DNA from: Zancudomyces culisetae
Lineage: Eukaryota > Kickxellomycota > Harpellomycetes > Harpellales > Legeriomycetaceae
Direction: 5' to 3'
DNA: 12,005 nt
Assembly: GCA_001969505.1 (NCBI GenBank)
Contig: LSSK01000692.1
Coordinates: 1 to 12,005, forward strand
The number at the start of each line of letters is the position of its first letter. Position 1 is the first letter of the stretch. This document shows positions 1-7,992 of the stretch, one piece after another. The notes beneath the pieces were generated by a model, which was not told where the DNA came from, searched no databases, and saw only the letters and a list, made by a program, of their open reading frames with translations. Position numbers and translations under genes: made by a program.

Positions 1-3000
1 GGAACGACCGCCGGTAGGTTGGCGGGTTAGGACGGTGCGGGGGCCACGGGCACGAGCGTGCATTTTGTCCATTACCATGTGTTTGAGCTTTTGGTAGTAG
101 ATGGGGCCAAAGAAGATATAGGCTTGGATAGGGTCACCAGTGATACCGGAGGTCAGGTAATCCTTTCCGGTATAACTGAAGCCATTTTCCAACAGTACAG
201 AGGAGAGGTAGGCAAAATCGTTTTTTCTAAAAGCAGTTCCGTATTGCAGCTTTCCATCCAGCACGCCGGCCTTTCCATACAACAGCTCAAGCATTTTTCC
301 TATAGTCATACGAGAGGGGAAACCGTGAGGGTTCATAATAACATCAGGACAAATGCCCCAATCGTTGAAAGGAAAGTCTTGCTGCTCAACAATCAAACCA
401 CACACACCTTTCTGACCGTGACGAGAACTAAACTTATCGCCTAATTCAGGACGACGAGTCTGGCGTAATAAACACTTGACCAAGACCTGGTCAGATTCGG
501 TATTGGTTAGAACGACTTTATCGAGATACGAGAGTTCAGGAGATCTGTAAGTGGTAGGCATTGGCTTGAACTGTAGCTGGGACGGTGGCTGCGACGGCAT
601 ATCAATAGCAGTGATTTCAGATGGCACTTGTTTGTTGATAACAATACAGCCAGGCTGCAAAGGCTCACCAACAGCACCAATACCATCGGGCTCAACCACG
701 GAATACTTGAAGGGCGTGTTGCCTTCTTCATCGACAGGAGCAGCGACTATACGGTCGTAGCTGCCATTCGGATACTTTTTGATCAGAGCAGCATACTTGC
801 GCATCACCTGACAGCGGCCAAAGCCACGGTCAATGCTGGACTTGTTGATGACCAGGGCATCCTCAATATCGTACCCGGAATATGACATGACAGCGACTAT
901 GGCATTCTGGCCAGCAGGCAAACGATCGTAACCAATCAACTCGATGGTTCTGGTTTTGACCATTGGTTGTTGAGGATACACCATCAGATATAGCAAGGTA
1001 TCGATTCGCTCAAACTGATTGTAAGCAATTGCACCAATAGCTTGCTTACCCATAGCAGATTGGTAAGTGTTACGAGGAGATTGGTTATGATGAGGGAACG
1101 GAATCAAGCCAGCGACAGCACCCAGAATTGTAAATGGTTCTATCTCGACATGTGTTGTTGTTGGACCAATTTCGCTTGTTTCTAACACTATATTGCTGTC
1201 ATTTTCTTCATTGACATCTAAATACTCTACTTTTCCTTGTCGCAAGAAATCATCAAACGTCAATTTTCCTGCAACCAACAGTCCAATATCTTCTTTTTTG
1301 ACTCGCAATTCTCCATTTTCTACAATCAACAATGGCCTTACAATCCGCCCGTTGTCTGCCGCCACATTCACTACCCGCTTATCCTCATCCAACGAAATAC
1401 TAACAAAATACGAAATGTATCCTCGCCTTCTTAGTTTACGGAACTCTCGTAAAAGCCGTCCAACAGCTCGGGTTACTCCTACGAGTGCTCCGTTCAACAT
1501 CACCACATAACTACCCTTGTCGTATATTTCTGTTCCGCTCAACAAACTAATATCCTCTACTCCCAACATAAACAGCGCCTTTTCAATCGGCTCGGCCTCG
1601 TCATCTGTCGTAATATGCGTCATCAATGCAAGATTCTTCACCAACCCACACAGCTCTCCTTCTGGAGTATCACTTGGACACAACATCCCCCACTGCGACG
1701 GTTGCAACGCACGTGGGCCACTCACCTTTCTTGTCTTTTCAAACTGCGAACTGATTCGTGTCATCATCCCCAATCCCGCTATAAACGACAGCCGACTCAG
1801 TACATGTGATACTCCCGCACGCTCCATCTTGAACCGTTTCAATACCCAGTTACCCGAACTAATTGCTCGTGAAAATCCACTCGTAATCAAATCTGTATGA
1901 CACACCAATGTGTTGTAAACATCAAATTCGGCTGCCCGGTTGGGTTTCTTCAATACCTTGTCTATATTTATCCTCAAATCTGTATTAAACCGCTTAAACA
2001 AATCTTCAAACAACAAACTCAACAATTGCCCCGCCAATTCCAACCGCTTGTTCCCCAGAAAATCCTTATCGTCCACCAATTTGTGACTAATCATTCCGTG
2101 TAGCACTCGTCGTGCCATCATTCCTATATACACACTTTTCTTTCGGAAATTGCCCCGCTCCACCCGGATATGCGACACTACCACATTACTCAACAACTCC
2201 AGTCCTTCCTCTGCTTGGGTCCGCTTTCGTACGTTCGAATTGCCAAACTTACTTGCCCGAATCCGACTGCCTATATACTCCAAGCTCTGTTCCTGTGTAA
2301 ATATCTTCAACTCACTCACCTCCTCCAAACTCGACTCAAACTTCTCTAGAATATCATATTCATTCCCCCCTACCAACTGACTTATTTCCTTATCCGAACT
2401 TACTCCCATCGCCTTAAATGCTATTGCTATCGGTATCTCCTCCTCCAAACTGTTATGTTTCAAATACAACCGATCGTTCTTCGTTACCATATACGTCTTT
2501 GACTTTCGCTCCTGTGTAGACGAAGTTACCGACGCCATCAACTGCCCCTTTTTATCTGTCTCTACAATTATCCGATTCCGACTCATCTGCTCCTGTACCA
2601 ATATCACCTTTTCCACTCCCCGCACCACAAAATACCCTCCACTGTCCATCTCGCACTCTCTATACTTGCTGCTCTCATTTCGTGCTAAATCTCCAAGTAC
2701 ACAGTGTGTACTTCGCAACATTATTGGAATTCGCCCGATATTCACCCCCTTTCTCCGAATAATCTGTCGTCCTCTCACATACTCGATATCCACATAAACA
2801 TTCCCTGCATATGTCATATCTCGTATCCGACATTCCTGTGGCGTATATACTGTCTCTTTTAGTCCCATCGATCCTCCTCCCTCCTGACGCTCTGCTTTTC
2901 CCACTCGTATTCCCGTATATTTCAAATAGAAATTCGGATCTACCTCGCTAGTCACCAACTCATTTGCCTTTACTATCTTTTGGATCTCTACATTTACAAA

Positions 3001-3348
3001 ATAATTAAACGAGTCCAAGTGCTGCTTTATCAACCCCTTCACCTCCAAGTACTTTTTCAGCAACTCCCCCTTATCTTCCAACCCAACATCTTCTATACGT
3101 TTAACCTCCTTGCTTTTGTCTTTTACTTTTAAGTCGTATTTTTCTATCATTTGGGCAATCTCTGCCTGTTTCCTTTCATAAAACTCTTGCTCTTGTTGTT
3201 CCCGTATCCTCTCCGCTTCTGCCGCCGCAAGTGCCGCTTGTTGCTCCTCCTCCTTTTCGTCTCTCTTTCGTCCTCGCCCACCTCGCGGCTTTTCTTGTGT
3301 ATTTACTGGCTCCTTTCTTCTGCGCCCCACATTTGGTTTAGGCCCCAT
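1..3348 (-). CDS. RPC2: DNA-directed RNA polymerase III second-largest subunit, 3' end cut by window edge
   Basis: This is the beta-like catalytic subunit of nuclear RNA polymerase III, which makes tRNA, 5S rRNA and U6 RNA. An uninterrupted frame of 1116 codons runs from the ATG at 3348 to base 1 without a stop or intron. Visible landmarks: VKGLIKQHLDSFNYF near residue 103, EKVILVQEQ near 246, GPRALQPSQWGMLCPSDTPEG near 544-564, IPFPHHNQSPRN near 749-760, YSGYDIEDAL at 823-832, GDKFSSRHGQKG at 970-981 (hybrid-binding core), NPHGFPSRMT at 1006-1015, and HARARGPR followed by QPTGGRS at the edge. Wording in VKQHLDSFNYF-like and LDVNEEN segments matches Pol III and not Pol I or II. About 75 C-terminal residues, including the family's zinc clamp, lie outside the window. 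The N-terminus is charged (RGGRGRKR near 24-31, then a Glu/Gln/Ala-rich helix) and by my estimate about 50 residues longer than in budding yeast. Codon usage changes sharply near 1075-1345. Confidence 0.97.
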   Translation of the reverse strand, partial: MGPKPNVGRRRKEPVNTQEKPRGGRGRKRDEKEEEQQAALAAAEAERIREQQEQEFYERKQAEIAQMIEKYDLKVKDKSKEVKRIEDVGLEDKGELLKKYLEVKGLIKQHLDSFNYFVNVEIQKIVKANELVTSEVDPNFYLKYTGIRVGKAERQEGGGSMGLKETVYTPQECRIRDMTYAGNVYVDIEYVRGRQIIRRKGVNIGRIPIMLRSTHCVLGDLARNESSKYRECEMDSGGYFVVRGVEKVILVQEQMSRNRIIVETDKKGQLMASVTSSTQERKSKTYMVTKNDRLYLKHNSLEEEIPIAIAFKAMGVSSDKEISQLVGGNEYDILEKFESSLEEVSELKIFTQEQSLEYIGSRIRASKFGNSNVRKRTQAEEGLELLSNVVVSHIRVERGNFRKKSVYIGMMARRVLHGMISHKLVDDKDFLGNKRLELAGQLLSLLFEDLFKRFNTDLRINIDKVLKKPNRAAEFDVYNTLVCHTDLITSGFSRAISSGNWVLKRFKMERAGVSHVLSRLSFIAGLGMMTRISSQFEKTRKVSGPRALQPSQWGMLCPSDTPEGELCGLVKNLALMTHITTDDEAEPIEKALFMLGVEDISLLSGTEIYDKGSYVVMLNGALVGVTRAVGRLLREFRKLRRRGYISYFVSISLDEDKRVVNVAADNGRIVRPLLIVENGELRVKKEDIGLLVAGKLTFDDFLRQGKVEYLDVNEENDSNIVLETSEIGPTTTHVEIEPFTILGAVAGLIPFPHHNQSPRNTYQSAMGKQAIGAIAYNQFERIDTLLYLMVYPQQPMVKTRTIELIGYDRLPAGQNAIVAVMSYSGYDIEDALVINKSSIDRGFGRCQVMRKYAALIKKYPNGSYDRIVAAPVDEEGNTPFKYSVVEPDGIGAVGEPLQPGCIVINKQVPSEITAIDMPSQPPSQLQFKPMPTTYRSPELSYLDKVVLTNTESDQVLVKCLLRQTRRPELGDKFSSRHGQKGVCGLIVEQQDFPFNDWGICPDVIMNPHGFPSRMTIGKMLELLYGKAGVLDGKLQYGTAFRKNDFAYLSSVLLENGFSYTGKDYLTSGITGDPIQAYIFFGPIYYQKLKHMVMDKMHARARGPRTVLTRQPTGGRS

Positions 3349-3720
3349 ACTTCCCTGTTAAATTTATGTATATTACTTGTGCTTTTTTGCTTTTGCTTTT
3401 GCTTTTTATTTAATCTTTTTATTTTTTAATTTCCCTTTTTAAAATTTTATCATAGGAAAGTTTTGTATATATCTAAAATTGTGTTTATGGATCCACAATT
3501 TTTTTCTCCTTTAATGATTCTGCAAAAATAAAGCATAAAAGTCAGTAAAAAAAAAAAAAGCGTAGAATGAAAAAAAATAATAATAATAGTTAAAAAAAAT
3601 TTTTTTTTTCCTATAATTCAAATTTTGGTTTATTTGGGTTTAGCTATTATTGGCCCCACACTTTTACAAAACCTAAAATAAAAAAAAATGTAAAAAACAA
3701 TCAATTGCAGCTATTCTTCC
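3349..3720. other. AT-rich spacer: RPC2 promoter and 3' flank of the 328-residue gene
   Basis: No coding potential is visible. It holds a GCTTTT-type repeat (3381-3408), long A and T runs (3541-3615), and a TATATAT element at 3466-3472, about 124 bp upstream of the RPC2 start on the minus strand. In such AT-rich DNA the TATA-like element may be chance. Confidence 0.6.
3381..3408. repeat. GCTTTT-type tandem repeat in RPC2 leader
   Basis: About four imperfect units of GCTTTT(T) lie 33-60 bp upstream of the RPC2 ATG; on the RPC2 sense strand this reads as an AAAAGC-rich leader. It may be simple polymerase slippage or a poly(dA:dT)-like promoter element. Confidence 0.7.
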
Positions 3721-4707
3721 TCATTTCTCTTCACCATCACCATCAACAACAGGAAAAAGCTTTTTATAAAACACAGTAGAGAATACGGCAGCTCTTTGTT
3801 CAAGGGTACTTCGCACCTCCTCACCCTTAATAAATGGACAAGCCGAGACGTACCCATTTTGTGGTGCTTTTAGCACGCTGTTAAACCCTCTAATCTTGAA
3901 ATCCCCATTAAAATGCATCAACGCACTACCAAACTCCTTGTCAAAGGCCATCATTGCCATAGTTCTGTTTAGCTTGTTGAATAGCACAACGTACTCGTCA
4001 AATTTTAATGCTACCTCTGCCTCTTCCGCCTCGCACATATCGCACCTATATTTACCCACATTATTATTACATTTGGACTGTTCGTCATCAAGAATCATAG
4101 TCCCATGTGGACATTCTACAACTGGTGCACAGAAACACCCAAAGGGCGAATCCTCATCGCTTGTATAAAGATCTACACGAGAACCTTTATCTTCAAACTC
4201 AGCAATTGTCGTTGCAAACCAATGATTGAATTTGTAGTTCATAACGTAGGTTGTTGTACTATTCCCGGTTTCATTCATAACAACAGTGAATGCATACTGC
4301 CCTGCCGCATTAAAAACACTCCAAACACGCATAGGATCAAATGGTAGCGATATGGAATTTTCTTTGGGTATCCCAGATATTTCAGATACTTCAGATTTCT
4401 CAGATTCAGATTCTGGCTTTGTTCTTGGTTTTGACCGTTGGACAAACCCAAGTGTATTATGCTCCTCATCAACTATAAGATATGTAAACATATTTGTACA
4501 CTCTGATACTCTAAACCCAAACTGTGCATATATGCTGTCTGCATATCTGGCCTGATGTCGCTCAACATTTTCAAGAAAACTTGGTCCAAATTCATCAGTA
4601 TCGCATCGTTTGTATATAGCTATTCCTCCGTTTTTCAAAATATTAATGGCATCCCGCCTACACTCCATTCTTTTGGATATGTACGATGCCGGTAACTCGT
4701 TTTGCAT
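3721..4707 (-). CDS. uncharacterised 328-residue protein with Cys/His cluster
   Basis: I do not recognise this protein. The frame is open from an ATG at 4707, in an A-rich start context, to TGA at 3721-3723. The N-terminal 90 residues are mixed charged/aromatic. Residues 92-119 form a Ser/Glu/Lys-rich low-complexity linker (DNA repeats of TTCAGAT at 4379-4410). Residues 126-182 look beta-rich, with VFNAAGQ and several aromatics. Residues 191-225 carry C-x-C, C-P-H, C, and C-x2-C (Cys191, 193, 199, 213, 222, 225 and His201), a plausible zinc site. The C-terminus is acidic. There is no signal peptide or membrane segment, so a soluble intracellular location is inferred. The order of a beta-rich segment and Cys cluster faintly recalls the scramblase/tubby-like fold, but no diagnostic motif supports it. 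Its length, start context and ordinary amino-acid composition argue for a real gene. Confidence 0.75.
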   Translation of the reverse strand: MQNELPASYISKRMECRRDAINILKNGGIAIYKRCDTDEFGPSFLENVERHQARYADSIYAQFGFRVSECTNMFTYLIVDEEHNTLGFVQRSKPRTKPESESEKSEVSEISGIPKENSISLPFDPMRVWSVFNAAGQYAFTVVMNETGNSTTTYVMNYKFNHWFATTIAEFEDKGSRVDLYTSDEDSPFGCFCAPVVECPHGTMILDDEQSKCNNNVGKYRCDMCEAEEAEVALKFDEYVVLFNKLNRTMAMMAFDKEFGSALMHFNGDFKIRGFNSVLKAPQNGYVSACPFIKGEEVRSTLEQRAAVFSTVFYKKLFPVVDGDGEEK

Positions 4708-4822
4708 TTTTTCTTTTGATATACTAAAATAGCAACTACTGCTTTGTGCTCTATAGAGTAGTTTTTACTCTGAAATACTGTGATGAGGAAGTGATACACC
4801 ATTTTTTTTGTTGTTGGGATGG

Positions 4823-4829
4823 ATTTATA
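4823..4829 (-). promoter_or_regulatory. TATA-like element of the 328-residue gene
   Basis: TATAAAT on the minus strand, 122 bp upstream of the ATG at 4707. The two six-cysteine loci have similar elements at 114 and 117 bp, which raises its credibility; alone it would be weak in this AT-rich DNA. Confidence 0.35.
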
Positions 4830-5140
4830 CATCGTATTTTTTTCATCAATTCTAAAAAACAATTCTAGAGTTATGTTTTGAATACACTTTAGATTGATGA
4901 TATACTTTATTCAGAACAAATACATTACTGCTTATTTCATAAATGTAGTTTTAACTGCTAGTTATTGTTTTTTTTTGTATATTTGATTTTATTTTCTCTA
5001 ATTCTTCAACCCCAAGTAAAAATTCTCCTCACTATCACTTTGAGAACTAATGCCTAAATAAATCCAGTGTATATATTACCACAAAGTACAAAGTTATACT
5101 GTTGTGGGAATAAATTTGATTTCTCTGCAAATTGCAAAAA

Positions 5141-5160
5141 AATAATAATAATAATAATAA
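5141..5160. repeat. (AAT)n microsatellite
   Basis: Between six and seven perfect AAT units in intergenic DNA, directly after an A run. Likely length-variable; no function inferred. Confidence 0.9.
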
Positions 5161-5221
5161 AATGTATATTTGCAAAGTATTGAACAAGCGCGTAAGCAAT
5201 GAATAACAAAAACAAAAAACT

Positions 5222-5248
5222 ACTGAAAAAACTGAAAAAACTGAAAAA
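5222..5248. repeat. three perfect copies of ACTGAAAAA
   Basis: A 9-bp unit repeated exactly three times without interruption in the intergenic region. It is a short minisatellite; no gene or promoter function can be assigned. Confidence 0.9.
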
Positions 5249-5664
5249 ACGAGCAGTTAATTCAAGATATTACTGCCACCAAATCTTTAATTTTTCTATG
5301 TATCAGTGTTCTACGCTACAGAAGAGGAGAATATAACTCGAATCAAATTAACAGTTACCATAACACATGAGAAAATAATTTCCCTATTTATAAACACACT
5401 TTTATCTCCTTCTTCAATTCCAGGAATGAGTCGGAGTAGAAGTATGAAATAGGTATTCTAGCAAGCAAGTATCCTCACTAAAGTTCAACTTTGGTATATC
5501 TGCCTTTATCAAGCTATTAAAAGTGGAATCTAGCTATAACGAACATTCATCTAAACAGTAAATCTCTACATTGCAACGACTCTTGCTGTATTTAAATACC
5601 AATTTTTTTTATAACAAACAGCTTTTAATATTATATCTCAAATCGCTAAATAAAAAAGGGGGGA

Positions 5665-6255
5665 TCAAGTACTAAAGGATAAAAAGGAAGCAAATGTTAA
5701 GTGAGGTTTATATATGGAAAATTTACACCCGTCCTCGACAGGACTATTCCTCTCTTCGCCTTCATCCAAGTTGATAACACTGGCAGTTATTGAACATTCA
5801 AATTTCAATTCACAAATTCTGTACTAAACAAAATGGTCCATCTTGCCTCTTGCGTAGGCTGGGTATCCTACGCCATTTTTAAAATACGGGTATTCACAAC
5901 CCTGTGTGGGCACAGGTCGATCATTGTAAAATTCGCTGGTATACCACTCCTTGGCGTGTGTGGAAACTATTCCATCAGTGGAAGTACACACTTCCTTTAG
6001 GAAATAGTCGTTATAGGTGCGCATGTTGGATTTAAAGTCATTTGCATACGATGTTTTCTGGTATGCAAGAATGTATTCAATATCTGCTAGTATTCCAAGT
6101 CTATCAATTGCATCGGCAACATAGTTTGGGCTGGTATATCGAGCACACCCGCCATCATTTGGCACTTGTGTATTTATATTTGTATAGTACCCGAGTGTGG
6201 AATATACAAAAGATGTGATTGTTAAAAGAGTTGTTCTTGTGATTAGTATTTTTAT
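5665..6255 (-). pseudogene. decayed copy of the secreted six-cysteine protein (start lost, internal TAG)
   Basis: This frame is the diverged sister of the gene at 7275-7883. It runs 196 codons to TGA at 5665-5667 with two apparent lesions. The codon aligning with the sister's start is ATA (6253-6255), and no in-frame ATG lies between it and an upstream TAG. Codon 144 is TAG (5824-5826), where the sister has Glu. Codons 2-22 still encode a signal-peptide-like hydrophobic stretch. All six cysteines remain (codons 37, 90, 120, 148, 154, 177), with gaps 53-30-28-6-23 against 53-38-28-6-23 in the sister. Between the first two cysteines 22 of 54 residues match; from the fourth cysteine, beyond the stop, 18 of 34 match (GEERN, GC.FS). 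A gene this diverged but still in frame must have been under selection until recently. Non-AUG initiation plus stop readthrough, or base-call errors, are alternatives. If the TAG terminates, the product lacks three cysteines. Confidence 0.8.
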
Positions 6256-6272
6256 ATTGCAGAGAGTAGTAA

Positions 6273-6314
6273 CAGAAGGAGAAAAAGAGAAAAAGAGAAA
6301 GAGAGAAAGAGAAG
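6273..6314. repeat. AG-only purine tract upstream of the decayed gene
   Basis: An uninterrupted A/G stretch, pyrimidine-rich on the sense strand of the decayed gene, lying between its TATA-like element and the lost start. It may sit in the 5' leader. Confidence 0.8.
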
Positions 6315-6360
6315 GTACTGATTTGTGATTACATTTGGCCTATCTATTCCCATCCTTTTG

Positions 6361-6369
6361 CTTTATATA
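6361..6369 (-). promoter_or_regulatory. TATA-like element of the decayed six-cysteine gene
   Basis: TATATAAAG on the minus strand. Its upstream end lies 114 bp from the ATA that aligns with the sister's start codon, almost the same spacing as in the sister (117 bp). This supports placing the original start at 6255. Confidence 0.4.
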
Positions 6370-6413
6370 CTATAAATTGTACTAAAAAAAAGCGTTTGAA
6401 TGTGTACAGATGT

Positions 6414-6434
6414 GGGTATGGGTATGGGTATGGG
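6414..6434. repeat. (GGGTAT) 3.5-unit tandem repeat
   Basis: Three and a half perfect GGGTAT hexamers upstream of the decayed gene. The unit is G-rich and faintly telomere-like, but too short and isolated to be a telomeric tract. Confidence 0.9.
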
Positions 6435-7274
6435 AAATATAAACAAATGGAAATAAATAGTAGGTGTTTGTTGTTGAGCAACACTTTATTGCAATGATAC
6501 TGTTCCGGTTTATTAGGAGGTCGAATATACACCCACGTTCTTGATCAAGTCATTAATAAACATGATGTTTCCAAGAATTAAAAATTAAATAAAAAACCGG
6601 GTTCAATAAAAGTACAGGGACAAGAGCAAAAACAAAAACAAGACTAAAACTACGAATTACTAGCTCGATGGTTCTCAGGTATTATCATCAAAAAAAAAAT
6701 TCTTTTGCTCCTTGTATAACAGGGAACCAAGCAACGTTTATAGGACACCATATTCTTGCTACTTACAAACTATTCTTTATTTTTGACTTTTACTGTTTTA
6801 ATAAGTACACTCAAGTAGTTTGGAATAGTAATACTTGGGGGGAGTGATATATTCCACAATTTATCAAAAATTGATTAGTGTATAACATCTCTCTTCCTCC
6901 AAATCACACATCCTCAATAGATTCATATATTTATTGGTTCATTCATTAAGGCTGAATAAAGATTTTCAGTAATAAATGTTTATAAATCGATTTCCTTGGC
7001 AAAAAGCTTTCAGTTATGTTTCCTTTTGGTGCTTGAAGGATTAATTTGTGTTTTTCTAGCTCTATATTAGATTTTAAAGTTATTTGTGAACAATACAATT
7101 CTTGTGTAATCAGATCGAATTTCTTTATTTAGCTCGGAAAAAAAAACAGAACAGAAAGGATAATCAAAATATCAAAAAACGTATACTATGAATTTTCCAT
7201 CACATCCTCCTCTCCCACCTCTTGATACTTCTCCCTCTTTACACTTGTATTTAATAAATAATTAGGTCCATCTG

Positions 7275-7883
7275 TTAGAAAAGTCGATTAAAACCACTAG
7301 TAGTTAGACGAGGTGTATACATAGAGAACACACAACCATGTTGTACGGGTTTATTCCTTTCTTCACCGTCTTTTAAATTGAAGACGGTTGCGGATACTAC
7401 ACAAGTTGAGATTTTATCACACACACTGTATTCAACAACGTGGTCCATCCTCCCTACTGCATAATTGATACCTACAGATCCTTCTTTTTCATAAATGTAC
7501 TTGCAACCGCCTTTTGATGCAGGGGGGTGGTCGTTACCTTTATTATTTGAATGCCATCCGACAACTCCAATCTGGTGAGTTCTTGTATCGGTGGAAGTGG
7601 AAGCGGAAGCGGAATTGCAAACCTTTCTTAGAATGTAATCATAGTAATATCCTGGACTAGCCTTATATTCATCGGCATAGAACGTCTTTTCGTAAAAACG
7701 GATGTCCTTGATATGATCTAGGAGTCGGAGTTTGTAAATGGCAAAACTGGCACTTCTCAAGCCTGTGTACCTTTCACAGCCACCACCATTCTTTGATATC
7801 ACTCTGGTATAGTGGTTATTGTTTCCCTGTACAGTATTGATAATGTATGGAATTAGAATAAAACCTGTTGTGATAATCTTCAT
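7275..7883 (-). CDS. small secreted six-cysteine protein, intact copy
   Basis: The 202-residue product starts at the ATG at 7883; upstream in-frame sequence lacks another ATG. Residues 1-20 form a signal peptide (MKIITTG, hydrophobic core, VQG end), so export through the secretory pathway is inferred. The mature part has exactly six cysteines (36, 89, 127, 155, 161, 184), consistent with three disulfides, and no membrane segment. Motifs shared with the neighbouring copy are GGC.RYT (34-40), KT.YA (66-70), Y.DY.L..VC (80-89), G.MDH.V (144-150), NL..GEERN (169-177) and GC.FS (183-187). Residues 91-98 are an Ala/Ser/Thr dipeptide run encoded by a hexanucleotide repeat. I do not recognise the family. 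A secreted effector-like, antimicrobial or cell-surface role is possible but unsupported by motif. The two genes are tandem, same-strand and about 1 kb apart, with separate TATA-like elements, so they probably arose by local duplication. Confidence 0.85.
   Translation of the reverse strand: MKIITTGFILIPYIINTVQGNNNHYTRVISKNGGGCERYTGLRSASFAIYKLRLLDHIKDIRFYEKTFYADEYKASPGYYYDYILRKVCNSASASTSTDTRTHQIGVVGWHSNNKGNDHPPASKGGCKYIYEKEGSVGINYAVGRMDHVVEYSVCDKISTCVVSATVFNLKDGEERNKPVQHGCVFSMYTPRLTTSGFNRLF
7591..7614 (-). repeat. coding hexanucleotide repeat (GTGGAA)2(GCGGAA)2
   Basis: Four 6-bp units in frame within the intact six-cysteine gene encode an alternating Ser-Ala/Ser-Thr run, residues 91-98, just after the second cysteine. 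The sister copy is 8 residues shorter in this inter-cysteine loop, so slippage here can account for the only length difference between the cysteine scaffolds. Confidence 0.9.
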
Positions 7884-7992
7884 TTGTGAGATATAATATG
7901 TTTTTTTCTCTTTTTTTTCTCTCTTTTTTTGAGTTTTTGAGTTTTTAGGTACACAAGCTTGCAAGTTGTGATTTTTAATAGAAGAAATAGTT

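Larger units (their letters stand above)
4708..5664. other. intergenic region, 957 bp
   Basis: No gene is supported. It contains the presumed promoter of the 328-residue gene (with 7-bp inverted arms at 4734-4740 and 4757-4763), an AAT microsatellite, a 9-bp triplicate, and the 3' flank of the decayed six-cysteine gene. A minus-strand frame around 5408-5610 stays open for about 60 codons with one TAG, but has no start and no similarity to the neighbours. Confidence 0.6.
6256..7274. other. intergenic region between the two six-cysteine copies, 1019 bp
   Basis: It contains the presumed promoter of the decayed copy and the 3' flank of the intact copy. I see no further coding frame, no third copy of the family and no transposon-like sequence. 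Confidence 0.6.

Noticed and set aside
58-2380. Plus-strand frames opposite RPC2
   Set aside because: They are antisense shadows of the conserved polymerase frame, with no independent motif.
5408-5610. Minus-strand frame with several cysteines, considered as a third family member
   Set aside because: It has a TAG inside, no start, and neither the motifs nor the cysteine spacing of the two copies.
6236-6353. Possible spliced first exon for the decayed gene: ATG at 6351-6353, an 83-nt intron at 6236-6318 (GTACCT donor, TACTAAT branch point, CACAAG acceptor) restoring the frame
   Set aside because: The phases do match, but the donor is weak, the branch point is only 7 nt from the acceptor, the ATG would lie just 8-16 nt from the TATA-like element, and the ATA position aligns well with the sister's start. 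It would not remove the TAG. Kept only as something RNA-seq could settle.
6414-6434. GGGTAT repeat as an interstitial telomere
   Set aside because: Only 3.5 units, no flanking degenerate units and no subtelomeric context.
6595-6615. GGGTTCAATAA as a tRNA B box
   Set aside because: No matching A box, no cloverleaf arms and no T-run termination at the right distance.
7884-7964. N-terminal extension of the intact six-cysteine gene upstream of 7883
   Set aside because: It begins with TTG, not ATG, is Lys-rich, and would bury the signal peptide behind 27 charged residues.
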